Origin: Agrypnia vestita
Lineage: Eukaryota > Arthropoda > Insecta > Trichoptera > Phryganeidae
Reading direction: 5' to 3'
Assembly (NCBI GenBank): GCA_016648135.1
Contig: JADDOH010002318.1
Location: forward strand, 1 to 64,000
Length of the DNA stretch: 64,000 bases
Part shown: positions 43,356 to 53,472 of the stretch, in pieces
How positions within the stretch are numbered: position 1 is the stretch's first letter
Layout: each line of letters begins with the position of its first letter
Notes under the pieces: generated by a model
Told to the model about the DNA's origin: nothing
Databases searched by the model: none
Seen by the model: only the letters and a program-made list of their open reading frames with translations
Position numbers and translations under genes: made by a program

Positions 43356-43804
43356 GCCACAACCACCCACCGGTGGTTATGGTGGTGGATAGCCCTTGGT
43401 GTCACATCGAAAATATGTGAGTTTGGTGGGGGTGGCTGTGTGTGAGTGGGAGTGGGTAGTGAAAATGTGCTTTCTAGCACATTGTTTTGTTATGGTAAGG
43501 CCGCAAATGCTTCAGATTATTTCAAAATAGACGCGCCGACTATCTCGGTGAGTCTAGAAGGTTCCGGAAAAACCTGCTCTAGAAAGTTCTGGAAGGAGAA
43601 GGTTCTAGAAAATTCCCGAAAGTTCTATAAGGTTCTAAACTGAGTGGCGGAATGTGTCGGTGTGTCTAGAAGGTTCCTGTACTCTCAATAAATTTCTTGA
43701 AAGTTCTAGAAAGAGAATACTCTAGATGTTTCGCGAAAGTTCTATGACGATCCAAACAGTGTACTAAAAATCTACGCGTGCGAAGCTGCGCGGGCACAGC
43801 TAGT
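43296..43804 (+). mobile_element. Dispersed repeat with GAA/TTC heat-shock-like arrays, copy 3 (longest)
   Basis: Starts GGTGGTTGTGG with a TA-rich palindrome (43300-43369), then GGTGGTGGATAGCCCTTGGT and the G/T-rich head. Two GAA/TTC blocks follow: about 43553-43630 (AGAAGGTTCCGGAA; AGAAAGTTCTGGAAGGAG; AGAAAATTCCCGAAAGTTC) and 43668-43745. The 3' end is GCGAAGCTGCGCGGGCACAG then CTAGT. The ends suggest an RTE-tailed SINE-like element. Confidence 0.8.
43553..43745 (+). promoter_or_regulatory. Clustered heat-shock-element-like pentamers
   Basis: Alternating GAA and TTC with two-base spacing, matching the nGAAnnTTCnnGAAn consensus for heat-shock factor: GAAGGTTCCGGAA, GAAAGTTCTGGAA, GGTTCTAGAAAATTCCCGAA then AGTTC. 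At least three separate trimers in one 80-bp block plus a second weaker block. Function is inferred from the consensus only. Confidence 0.6.
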
Positions 43805-43809
43805 GGTAT

Positions 43810-44680
43810 TATAACCTGCAATAAGATCCGAAACGCCAGCCAGATAGAAACACATCAGAATACCCCAGAAAAATGAAACTAAAGAAGTAAGTATTGTACT
43901 GTGCACTAATTTTATGACACATAGAACACCATACAATTATTGCAACCCCCGTGTTGCTCATACGCCAAGGGAACATGCTCTCTGTCATCCCTTATAAATC
44001 TTTTTTTTTATTTTTCAGATCAGTCAAGGCTCGAGTCGAATAAAAGAAATATACTTTTCGTCGTCGCCTTTATTTTACGACGATCTATAAAAACTTTACG
44101 AGCTGAAATAACTGAAAATGAAATCTAGTTTTTTCCGCGATTTTCCGCCCATTTTACTCGCAAAAAACATGTATATTACGTTTCTACGATAAATTCGAGG
44201 AATTTATGCGAAATACATACTTCTAATCTTAATAATAAACGTAAAAAAATATTTTAATATTCAAGGATTTATGGTTCCTCAAATAAATTGAATAAACTTT
44301 TTAACAGGAATCATTCTGAAATTCCCTTCCTAAGTAGTAAAACAGGTCTTCCAAACACGGATGGTATTTTAATTGGTGTAACAGAAATCGCGATTTGAGA
44401 TTTGTATCTGATTGTATCGATAATTGGCAAATTGTTTTACGGAATTCGACTAGCAATCATCGGTACTATTCGAAACTGGTCTAAAAAGGAGTTAAAAATT
44501 GAAATAATTTTCAAGTGTATTCTAGTGTAATGTTAATAATTCGGAAGAATATCATATATACCATATAAAAGATATTGCTTTAAAAACTCCAGTCAAAATA
44601 AAGATATCTCAATATCAACAGTGACATCTGTATTACATAATGGGAATGACAAAGTTTTCGACTAGTAAAAATACAACTCA
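43810..44680. other. Intergenic, nothing recognised
   Basis: No exon or repeat identified; the short frame at 43940-44128 has no domain. Confidence 0.45.
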
Positions 44681-44689
44681 CATGCGAAA

Positions 44690-44850
44690 CAAGGTGTGCA
44701 AGTAAAATATATATACAACTCCAAAAAATTTGATAGATGTGGTAGTCTATCATCGATGGAATTGTTGAACGTTACATTGTGTAAAGTGATCACTTAAGCC
44801 AGCCGTTTGATAGGTCGTAAGCCCTACGAATACCCAAAGAGACTTCCATA
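44690..44850 (+). repeat. Dispersed repeat family D, copy
   Basis: ATTTGATAGATGTGGTAGTC, ATGGAATTGTTGAACGTTAC and TAAAGTGATCACTTAAGCCAG match the halves at 20934-20980 and 22286-22345 and, reversed, 52935-53020. A short further piece is at about 45345-45430. Confidence 0.65.
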
Positions 44851-45919
44851 CATACTTTCGCATATATAAACATATTCGTTTATATGAGACATCTATAATA
44901 TATCTTGATATTTGTTCGTCTACAAAAATTTCGTGCCATGACACGCAGTTTTTGAAAACCACGTGTTTATATTTATATGAGCTTGGATATGATAATCTAT
45001 AAAGAAACTTATATAACTTTTTAATAATAGTCATTATAAAAAATGTAATGTGACCGAAAATCATCTTATTGTAAAGAGACTATAGAAGCATAAAGAATTA
45101 CACATTACATACCGCTTACCCAGGACTGTTTTATAAGCAAAAGTTCCTGTATCAGTCTTACTCATTCGTCGCCAGGTTGGCCTTTTTTTAATGCTAAAAG
45201 CAACCGTGCAACCTAGCGTTGCAAAGCAGAGTTGGGCCGCACGGCTACCATCCAAAATTTTGCCCTCATTGTCCCGTCAGTTCTTTAAAAAAATACATAA
45301 ACCACCAAGATATTTAAATACGGTAAGCACTTATACAATACAACATTTAAAATTTTGATAGATGTGGTTTTGGGCACAGGCTGTAAGCTCTGGTAATTCC
45401 CAAAGACTTCCGTATCTACTATTATATACTTCCGTATAAACTTCCGCATCTACTACTACATCACTGTTTTTATAAAATTTATTTTGAATACTTTTATAAA
45501 ATTTATTTAAATATTTATATAAAATTCATTTTGCCACGCGAGTCGCACCGCTGTCGGGAGAAGAACTTGGCTCATTGTAAGGGTAATATTTTAAGTACAA
45601 AACAATGGAGACATTCTTCATCCTTGACTTAACCACAAAAACCTTAATCTAGCCCGACCAAACGGCATTCCTCATTGCCCGAGACAAAACCGAACCCTCC
45701 CCCATTGTCCTGACATCACAATTCCTTTTGGTCCAGGTTTTAATAATAAATTACACAATTGCATCATTAACCACGACACAATGGAAGAAAGCAGGCTGTT
45801 GGTGATGTACATGGTTCTTCAGAAAGAGCGGTGACTCCCGGGTCACTCCCCTCGTGTCCTGAACCATTAATGTTATTTCAACAATGTCTTTAACCGTGTC
45901 AAAAACACGGTATTGTCAC

Positions 45920-46280
45920 AGGACGTTGCGTAAAGTAGTTGGACAAAAAATTTATTGGAGCCCTGTCCTTAAATTAGCATTCACTAAATGCTTCTAGAAT
46001 ATTTCACGCACAAATCATCCAATTTCGTAATTCGCACTAATTATCTTCACTGCGCTTTTTATTTTATATAACTAAGTAGATCACTCCGTTTCGCACGTAG
46101 GTACTCGCTCAAATATTTGTGCTCAATTATATAAGCGCTGGCCACACCGCTTTGTCGCTACGGTTTCGCAGGTTTCTATTTCGAACTAATCAAACGTCAA
46201 ACAATAACCGTTGCGCAAATGCCGGTCCTTTTCAAAGGTTACGCCACTTTCTAGATATTTCCAGAGATAGTAAGAATAAC
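45920..46280 (-). promoter_or_regulatory. LTR-like module, diverged
   Basis: Minus strand order: TCTGGAAATATCTAGAAAGT, a TATATAA box, GAGCGAGTACCTACGTGCGA, then AGTGCGAATTACGAAATTGG and GTGAAATATTCTAGAAGC. It resembles 48690-49260 in order and in several words (AAATATTCTAG, AGTGCGAA). Weaker than the other two. Confidence 0.35.
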
Positions 46281-46959
46281 CCAGTAAATTCCCGATTTAT
46301 TTCATATTTTATATATTCCTCCGTAATATATAGTAACAATATATAAGTATCTATCGGACATAAGAAAATATTTTTTTGCGCAGGATGCCGTATTCATCGA
46401 ATTGACAATCTTCGCTCTTTAGTTGTGGCATGGCAGCTAGCCGGGTCAAACGTGTCTTACGCTGTCATTCGTCTTTATGTATCGTTCTTGATGACTTTTT
46501 TTTTTAATTTTAATCTCTTTGATATAATAATTAATTTAATATTTACTAATATATATCGCACCTCTGCTTAAATAGTGTCATAACTCAAAAAAATACATTA
46601 TGTTACGCGACACTGTTTATGCTCGGTGTGTTTATATGTTTCGGTTAAAATTACAATGACACCAGTACCCCCTAAGGACAAATAATTGAACTACGTGGGC
46701 AATAAAATTGATTTTTTATTTTTTTGATTTGTGACGCGATACTTCAACTTATATTTTAATTATTAATTTTTGTAAAAAATGTAAAATATTTATATTTATC
46801 CCACTTGAACATTGAAAAGTCTACATGTACCAACATTGAGTGTACAGCAACGAAAAAAGTTTTAATTTTAGCACCAGACGGGAAAGGTTAAGAAAATCGT
46901 GTTAGTATAGTAAATTTTATGTATGCAGTTCGACAAATAAGAATGATAATTAGGGGAGG

Positions 46960-47370
46960 ATTTTAGCGTTTATCTTGTGAAATATTCTTCACATCTATTT
47001 TAATGGGTTCTTGCAGTATTTCTTCTTTTTCTTCATTCGTGATTCTTTATCTGTGTTGACAGGTCAGTCTTGGTCTTGTGACGAGGACGTCCAGCTCTCT
47101 CTCCATCTCTTTGGTAGTCTATCTGGCAGTCGGCGCTCCTCTGGAATCCCGCGCATCATGCTCTGGGAAATCTCGTCTAGTCTATTCTCTAGACGTGGTC
47201 CCTCCAGAAACGCCTTCTCTGCCTGCTCCATCGTACAATGCTTGTACGTCGCAAATTCTGTGGATTTCCGCATTGGGTACTCTGTCTCTGAGGATCTTGC
47301 TCGCAACGGGTCTTAGGGTCTTCATCTCGGTAGTTCTGAGGAGGTGTTTAGTTCTCACCGTGTCCGCTTT
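46960..47370 (-). pseudogene. LINE C-terminal fragment
   Basis: Minus strand reads LLRTTEMKTLRPVASK and DRVPNAEIHRICDVQAL-like in one frame, and GIPEERRLPDRLPKRWRESW then TSSSQDQD in another. This matches the end of Jockey/RTE-like LINE proteins (usual GRRPPGRPPKRWRESWTSTSQE). Several frameshifts, no 5' part. Confidence 0.8.
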
Positions 47371-47621
47371 TGCTTCGATATGCAGTATTTATATCTGTAT
47401 GCAGTTTTTCTCATTTTTAAAATTTCTATGATGGAAAAAAGTTCTTCTTCTTTTTGTTTTTACATCTACTCACCTTGGAAAAGTGTATGACGTATTCGTT
47501 TGTCCATTTTTTCGAGACATTTATTTTGAAGGCGAGCGAAAGTGACCACACTTAAAATATTTTCATTTATCACATGTCCGAGGCTAATTTCTAAAATAAT
47601 AAAATAAAGAGGAGTATTTAC

Positions 47622-47799
47622 CCCAACATCCTGTATCTTCCGGAAAGAGCGACTCCTGACAAATGGTGGTAGGAAGGCCTGTACAAACGTTTGCCCCCGC
47701 CACAGATTTCTGGAGGGAGAAATCCAAAAATGCCTCCAAGGCGTGACGGGGCCCCGTTGTCTCAGTAAGTAACCAATTTACCCCAGTTGGCTCTTGAAC
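47622..47799 (-). CDS. Isolated exon-like segment, protein not recognised
   Basis: Minus strand. Acceptor TATGTGCCCCAG at the right edge and donor GGG|GTAAATAC at the left give a 178-nt exon (phase 0 in, phase 1 out). It encodes VQEPTGVNWLLTETTGPRHA, then LEAFLDFSLQKSVAGANVCT and GLPTTICQESLFPEDTGCWG. Composition is far more protein-like and GC-richer than its surroundings, and no transposon protein I know matches. I cannot name the family. No partner exon was found on the minus strand within a few kb, so this could be one exon of a long-intron gene, an exon fragment carried by a repeat, or chance. Confidence 0.5.
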
Positions 47800-48689
47800 C
47801 TGGGGCACATACACACATTAGAAATCTGCCAATCAATAATGTAGTACTTACATGAAAGGGATTACGTGTGTTGCGATGTTTATATATGTTTCATCCTGCT
47901 TCTTCATTTGATATTACTCTTATATTTCATACAAATTATATATATTCCGAATCAATTTTCGACTACTGAACTAACGAATGGTTCTTGTTCGAAGTGAATT
48001 GATTAGTTCGTTCATGAACGACCCATCTCTAGGTTATTGCGATTATGATTTTTTTATTTCTACAGCAATGCTCTCACGGTACGTAGCTTTGGGAGGCAAA
48101 TGAATACACTAGATATTTATTTAGTTTAATTTATTACTAAAGAAAGTCACTGAACACTAGTTAAATCATAACCAATCGTAATTTTATAGTCGATAAATGT
48201 CTCCCGAATATTTCACAAACTTATTTTTAAACTGTTCCTTAATTCGTAGTAATTAACGCTGTTTCCATTGCTTTCATAACTACAGAAATATTATTTTTGA
48301 ATTTCTGCTACACTCTGAAAATATTTCGATGCATATATGTGTATTGCGAACGTAGCTTCGCTGTAAGATGAAAGAGAAGATGGAATTATTCTCCGAATTC
48401 CGATAATTCTCCCAGTCTCCCGTTGCTTCCTGGTTCTTGTGGACTGTATTTGTTCTTGATTCCTCGTTTCAAGCACATGCCCTAATCGTAAATACTATAT
48501 CACTCTAGAGTTCCGAAAATCTTTATTAGCGGAGACAAAAATTACACAGCCGGCCCTGTGACTCTTTTTTCCCAGCGACGAAAAGAGAGAACTGCTTTAC
48601 CGACGATCTCCCAGTGAGGGGGAGGGGAGCGGATAAGGTAGTACAACACAGAAGAACATAGATTGTTCAAATTATGTCACTTGTCGTGG

Positions 48690-49260
48690 GATTTAATACA
48701 GGATTTATTGAATACCGACTAATTAATTTAACTAATGTACAAGGTCACTTATCGCCATTAAATGTAACGCTATTCCTTAAACTAAACTGTTTCGCAATTT
48801 ATCACTCGTAAATAGACACTTTATATTCGCTTTAACACTTTATTCACTGTTCACTAGAATATTCCATCAATTTTCGCACTTACTAATTTCGCTTCGGTTT
48901 ATCTCGCTACATAAGAACTTTCTAGAATCGCAGTCGAATTCCCGCTCGCTTGGCATCACTGGCTTCTCGCCGCTACCGCTCGCTTGGCCGGACTGACCCG
49001 CCACCCGCGGCTACCTTCGCTTCTGTTTCCGTGCGCGTCTGCTGGCAGACGCGCACGGTAAAATAACTCCGGCGGGTCGTATTTATAGTGGCTAATGCTG
49101 TTATCGAAATTCTGAGATGCTTCCCGCATTTTAGAGAAATTCCTCGCGTTTTCCAGACTTTTGGAGATGTCTCTCGTGAGCCCTAGATTACGCCAGGTTG
49201 TTCTAGATTCTTCTTTAGTATTGTGATCATTTCAAACAACTGTCACCCGACATGAGTGCG
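48690..49260 (-). promoter_or_regulatory. LTR-like promoter module, minus strand
   Basis: Read on the minus strand: AAAAGTCTGGAAAACGCGAG, then TATAAATA (49080-49087), a GC-rich leader with the perfect palindrome CCGTGCGCGTCTG / CAGACGCGCACGG, an AGCGAGCGG repeat, then GAATAAAGTGTTAAAGCGAA and ATTTACGAGTGATAAATTGC. The last block matches 40730-40770 (AATAAAGTGTTCATTTACGA). Probably a solo LTR of the same family. Confidence 0.55.
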
Positions 49261-49849
49261 CGATTCCCCTTAGCCTCCTTACAGTATTATATTTGGTACC
49301 CAACAATATGCTTCTCCAATCAAATCGATCTAAAAGTATAATTTCTCTTGTCCGAAGTACTGCCTACATTACCATACTCAGATACCCTACTGTTGCAACC
49401 GAGGCCTTCAGAACGGCAGATAAAAATGTAAAAGCGGAAGGAAGGGATGTTCTGCTGAATAATGCCGAATCTAACCCCGGTTGACAAGACCTAAAGACGG
49501 GTACAGTCGGTAATAAAATGAAAAGATAAACAACCCTCACTTAGAGAGATAAGAAAACTATCAAATGAACAAAGGGTTTACTGCCTCGAATTGAATACGC
49601 AGGTCGATAAGGTCGGATTCGAAACGGTAAGAAGGGTCAACTGTACCCTAAGATGTTCAGACCTTCGCCATAAAGGAATAGAAACAGCTCACACAATGAA
49701 ATCTTTAGAAAGAGAAACAGATACGCATATGTATTCTATCATTATAGAGGAGGGTTCATCAAAAAATACGCGGAATCTTCGTAATCAACTCAGACATAGA
49801 CGAGACATATTTATTTACGCCCGTGTAATTACTTGCCTACTTACTTACT

Positions 49850-50110
49850 TATCATCACGCCGTCTCCTCCTGGGGGTAAGCAGAGAGGATAGAGCGCCAC
49901 ACTCTTCTGTATCCTGTCCTGTCCTGTCTGTCCTGTCCGAGTCCTGACATACAACTCTCGCCTCATCCACATTCATACATTTTCGCATGCAAGCTCGACG
50001 GTTGTTGAGGCTTTTAATGGGACCAGCTATCAGTATCTGATTAATCTGGTCGTGCCACGTCTTCTCTCTTTCTGGCGCCGTCAACAGTTTATAGTGTGTA
50101 TGAGATGTGT
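49850..50110. repeat. Dispersed SINE-like repeat, copy 2
   Basis: Relative of 38630-38890: GGATAGAGCGCCACACTCTT, CTCGCCTCATCCACATTCAT and GATTAATCTGGTCGTGCCAC. Contains a small TCCTGTCCTGTCTG expansion. Noncoding. Confidence 0.6.
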
Positions 50111-50119
50111 GCCGCATAG

Positions 50120-51435
50120 GCAGACATTAGAAGATCGATACAGGGTACAAATTGTGCTCACTGTTGACCTTTGCTATTTATTGTAACAATTTATAGATGG
50201 TGTTGATAACCAGATTAGGGATAGCCGTTTCACGCCCCGTGATTGGTGGACACGGGTCGGGTATGTACGTCTAGACTCGCGTTGGTTCTCGACCGCCACA
50301 ATATATTTAAATTGTGCAAAACCTATTTGGTACTGAACGGTACCTATTTGTTCTTTTCTCCCTGCCCACAAATCCTTGTTGCGCTCAGTTGTAAGGCATT
50401 GCCGCGTCGGAAGCATCTGCCACCTAGGGCATATTTATTTTACGCATATTCTGTCTCCTTGACATTAATCATAAATAATAAATAAACATCCTAACACCTG
50501 TAAACTAAATAAAAGTGCATCAGTGCGACTCGCTATTATTATCAAACATAATAATTTCGATGTCTGTCCGTAACTGTAACTTCGTGTAACCATTTCATGT
50601 TCTGCCCAAAATAATTGTCAGGGTTTAAAATAGTAGCATTAACTGCCGGCACACAGAAATATAAAAAAAATGTTCAAACGTTCTGTTAAAAGTCATTATT
50701 GCTATTTCATGGGTGTCGGTTATAAATAATTAAATACATATTTTTTAGCAACCGATATGTAAATTACCATCACTTTAACGGGTTACAGCTAGTATTACAT
50801 TGAGCGTTTAGTGAGGCTGACGATACATATCGCGTCAGACTGAAAAGGGAACAAAACCATATGTAATTGCAATAGGCATGATGACAGTATTAAAGAATTA
50901 AAGAATACTTCTTTAATAGTATAAGAAGTTAAATAGTATAGAATAAGAAGAAGTAACTTTATAGAAGAAAATATTTTAAAAGTATTCTAAAAAATTATCC
51001 ACATGGAGATTAATATTTGTTTCAATAAAATAAAAGTATAAAATCGTGCAATCCTCCATTTTAACTGAAACATCGATCAGAGCGAATATCGTCACGACTA
51101 AGTAACCATCACCGTGTCTTTTGAACAATTGTCATAGACACGATGCAATGTTTTCTTAGGCTTGACGTCACGTAGACGCCATGACAGCTGCGGGCGTTTT
51201 CGCTCGAAATTAAGAATAGGTAGATGAAAATGCAATTATTTACGTAAAAACTTAGTTTATTACTGAAATAATGTTATTTTCGATAATAGTAGACGTATAC
51301 CTACATTATAGAAGGTTATTTCAAATCAGTCATCATATCTATTGCTACAATCCACAAAAAAACATCGTCAGTGTAGGATGAACACAATGTCTACAATCTG
51401 ATGTAACAAGACCATAAAAATAAAAATATAATAGA
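50120..51435. other. Intergenic, nothing recognised
   Basis: Short mirror-image frames at 50174-50485 on both strands carry no domain. No repeat shared with the rest of the window. Confidence 0.45.
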
Positions 51436-51439
51436 AAAA

Positions 51440-51690
51440 AGTATAATTAAATAAATAAAACTAACTTAGTTAAACATCAATTATATTTATTTTCAAATCC
51501 AACCAGGTTTCGTTACGACCGTAGCTTCTTCAGGGAGAATCTTATCTGCCTAAACATTCAAAAATTATGTCCTTGCTAGTGTGAAAGGTGAAAAGACGGA
51601 GTGCCAATAGTGGGGGTAGGGGGTGGGATTTCGCAGGGAATATTACTATTAAGAAAAATGTATATAAGTAATCTGAATCAACAAAATCCA
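51440..51690 (-). mobile_element. Penelope-type terminal repeat D
   Basis: Mirrors the left end of Penelope A: AACTAACTTAGTTAAACATC, then the hammerhead core. It then enters, on the minus strand, a Pro-rich coding tail (IPPPTPTIGTP) comparable to the FAPPTIYPHLDT end of Penelope A. Coding upstream of this is degraded. Confidence 0.62.
51495..51542 (-). ncRNA. Hammerhead-ribozyme-like motif D
   Basis: Minus strand: CTGAAGA, stem II GCTACG-GTC-GTAAC (one mismatch), GAAAC, stem III ACC-T-GGT, then GGA pairing with the TCC before CTGAAGA. Same layout as motifs A-C, with A at position 7. Weaker stem II than motif C. Confidence 0.65.
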
Positions 51691-52159
51691 TGTAAACTAA
51701 ATACCAAAGGGCTTCAAACATTATTAATTTATACATTATTATTAACAACCCTTTCGTTCCATCGAGTTGCGTTCCCGCGCGGGTCCCGGGCCCTTTGTGG
51801 ACCCGAAGAATATTAAATATTTTATGATGTCATTACGCCCGGGCGGGGGGAGGGGGTGAATTTATTGCGCGGCTTAATTGCTTATTTATCAATGCCGTTT
51901 AATATTAATTGGGGAAATTTGTTTTTGCTGCAAACATGGCGATTACACGCTGTTAATTAAATAGGGGCATTTCGAATATATAATGTATGCAGCGACATCT
52001 TTGTCGGGTGTACCAAATGTGGGAAATAAATTTTGCGCCGCAATCCGTTGTACCGAAAATGAAAACGTATTTTATTTTAATGAGGCATAAATTATAGATT
52101 TTGTATATGAGAAAAGCGGATGAAGGTCTCTTATTTTACTTACACCTATAGGAGCTGGT

Positions 52160-52940
52160 TTTCTTCTTGTCTACATTCTTGTCTTGTTGGAATCTTGAAA
52201 GTTCTGCCAAAAACATGGGTCTCATAGTAAACCAGCAGAAGACCAAATACATGGCCGTAGGATGCACCCAACAAATCCCAACTCTCTTGTGTTGAAGTCA
52301 AAATTTTTGAAACGGTACCAAGATTTACATACCTAGGATCCCTGATAACAAGCAACAACAATACTACAGAGGAGATCCAGAAGCGCATAGTGAGTGCAAA
52401 TCGCTGTTTTTCCGCCTACAAAAGCAAATAAAATCCAGACTGCTCTCCAGAAACCAGAAACCAAGATATTAGTGTACAAAACGCTTATTAGCCAGTGCTC
52501 ACGTACGCAGCTGAGACATGGATACTAACTAAGAGGAATGAGCGAGCACTGGACGTTTTTGAAAGGAAATTTTTGAGGCGTATCTTCGGACCGGCTCTAG
52601 AAAATGGACTTTGGCGCAGACGTTACAACAATGAGCTCTATACTCTATTTAAGGAGCCAAACGTCGCAAAATTTATAAAACTGGGAAGACTTCGGTGGCT
52701 GGGTCATGCGGACAGAATGTCCGAGCATCAAGCACCAAAGTCCCTGCTGAACTCAAGGCCAATAGAGCGAAGGAGCTTAGGAAGGCCAAAATTAAGATGG
52801 AGTGACAACGTCCTCAAAGATATCTCTGCCTTAGAGCTTCGAAACTGGAGAGAGCTGGCACTAGACCGAGATGAGTGGAGGAAGATTATTGAGGAGGCTA
52901 AGACCCACCAAGGATTGTAGTGCCAAGAATGATGATGATG
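52160..52940 (+). pseudogene. LINE C-terminal fragment with TGA-repeat tail
   Basis: Upstream part (frame changes): RFTYLGSLITSNNNTTEEIQ and KRIVSANRCFSAYKSK. The frame at 52495-52920 gives LTYAAETWILTKRNERALDV, FERKFLRRIFGPALENGLWR and LRWLGHADRMSEHQAPKSLL, ending in EAKTHQGL*. This is the post-RT region of an RTE-like LINE. The ATGATGATGATGAT after the stop is its short-repeat tail. Its 3' end abuts repeat family D (minus strand). Confidence 0.9.
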
Positions 52941-53084
52941 ATATGAGCTGGTTTAAGTGACCACTCTACACAAAGCAATGTTCACCAATTCCATCGTAAG
53001 AACATCCACACATTATCGAATTTTTGAAAGTTTTTTTATATATATGTTCGAATTGAGAACACTTCATATATTGCACGGGTCTCC

Positions 53085-53445
53085 GCTAGAGACATCCGTT
53101 ATTATTTTTCTTACTCCCTTTCTTTTAGCTAGTAGCGTCTGCGGTTTGTTGTCTGTCGGAAAAACTATGGATCGATTTTTAACTTTTTTTCCGTCATCCA
53201 ATCGACCTGAAACTTTGCAAGCAGACTCGTGGCGACGATAAAAATGATTTAAAAAATTTTCGTTTAAAAAAAATTTAAAATTCTAGTATAATTCTAGATT
53301 TTTCGAAATTTTAATGGTTTTTTCAAATTGGAATCATTACAAATGAGTAATGACCCCGACGCGTGCAGTAGGCACGAAGCCTGAATCAATGAGAAAGGGA
53401 GTATATTAAAAACTGGGTTAGTTTTTTTTCTCATTAACAAATTAG
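53085..53445 (+). repeat. Dispersed repeat family R, copy 3
   Basis: Plus-strand copy: CTTACTCCCTTTCTTTTAGC, GCGTCTGCGGTTTGTTGTC, TCCAATCGACCTGAAACTTT, GACGCGTGCAGTAGGCACGA. It matches 17885-18190 reversed over its whole length and the two arms at 31083-31660. Confidence 0.85.
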
Positions 53446-53472
53446 TATCACAGATTTCGCAACTGGTAATTG

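Noticed and set aside
49293..49947. Frames of 63 and 118 codons between the LTR-like module and the SINE-like repeat, as possible gag-like genes
   Set aside because: No zinc knuckle, protease or capsid motif seen and the frames are not contiguous; evidence is too weak to annotate.
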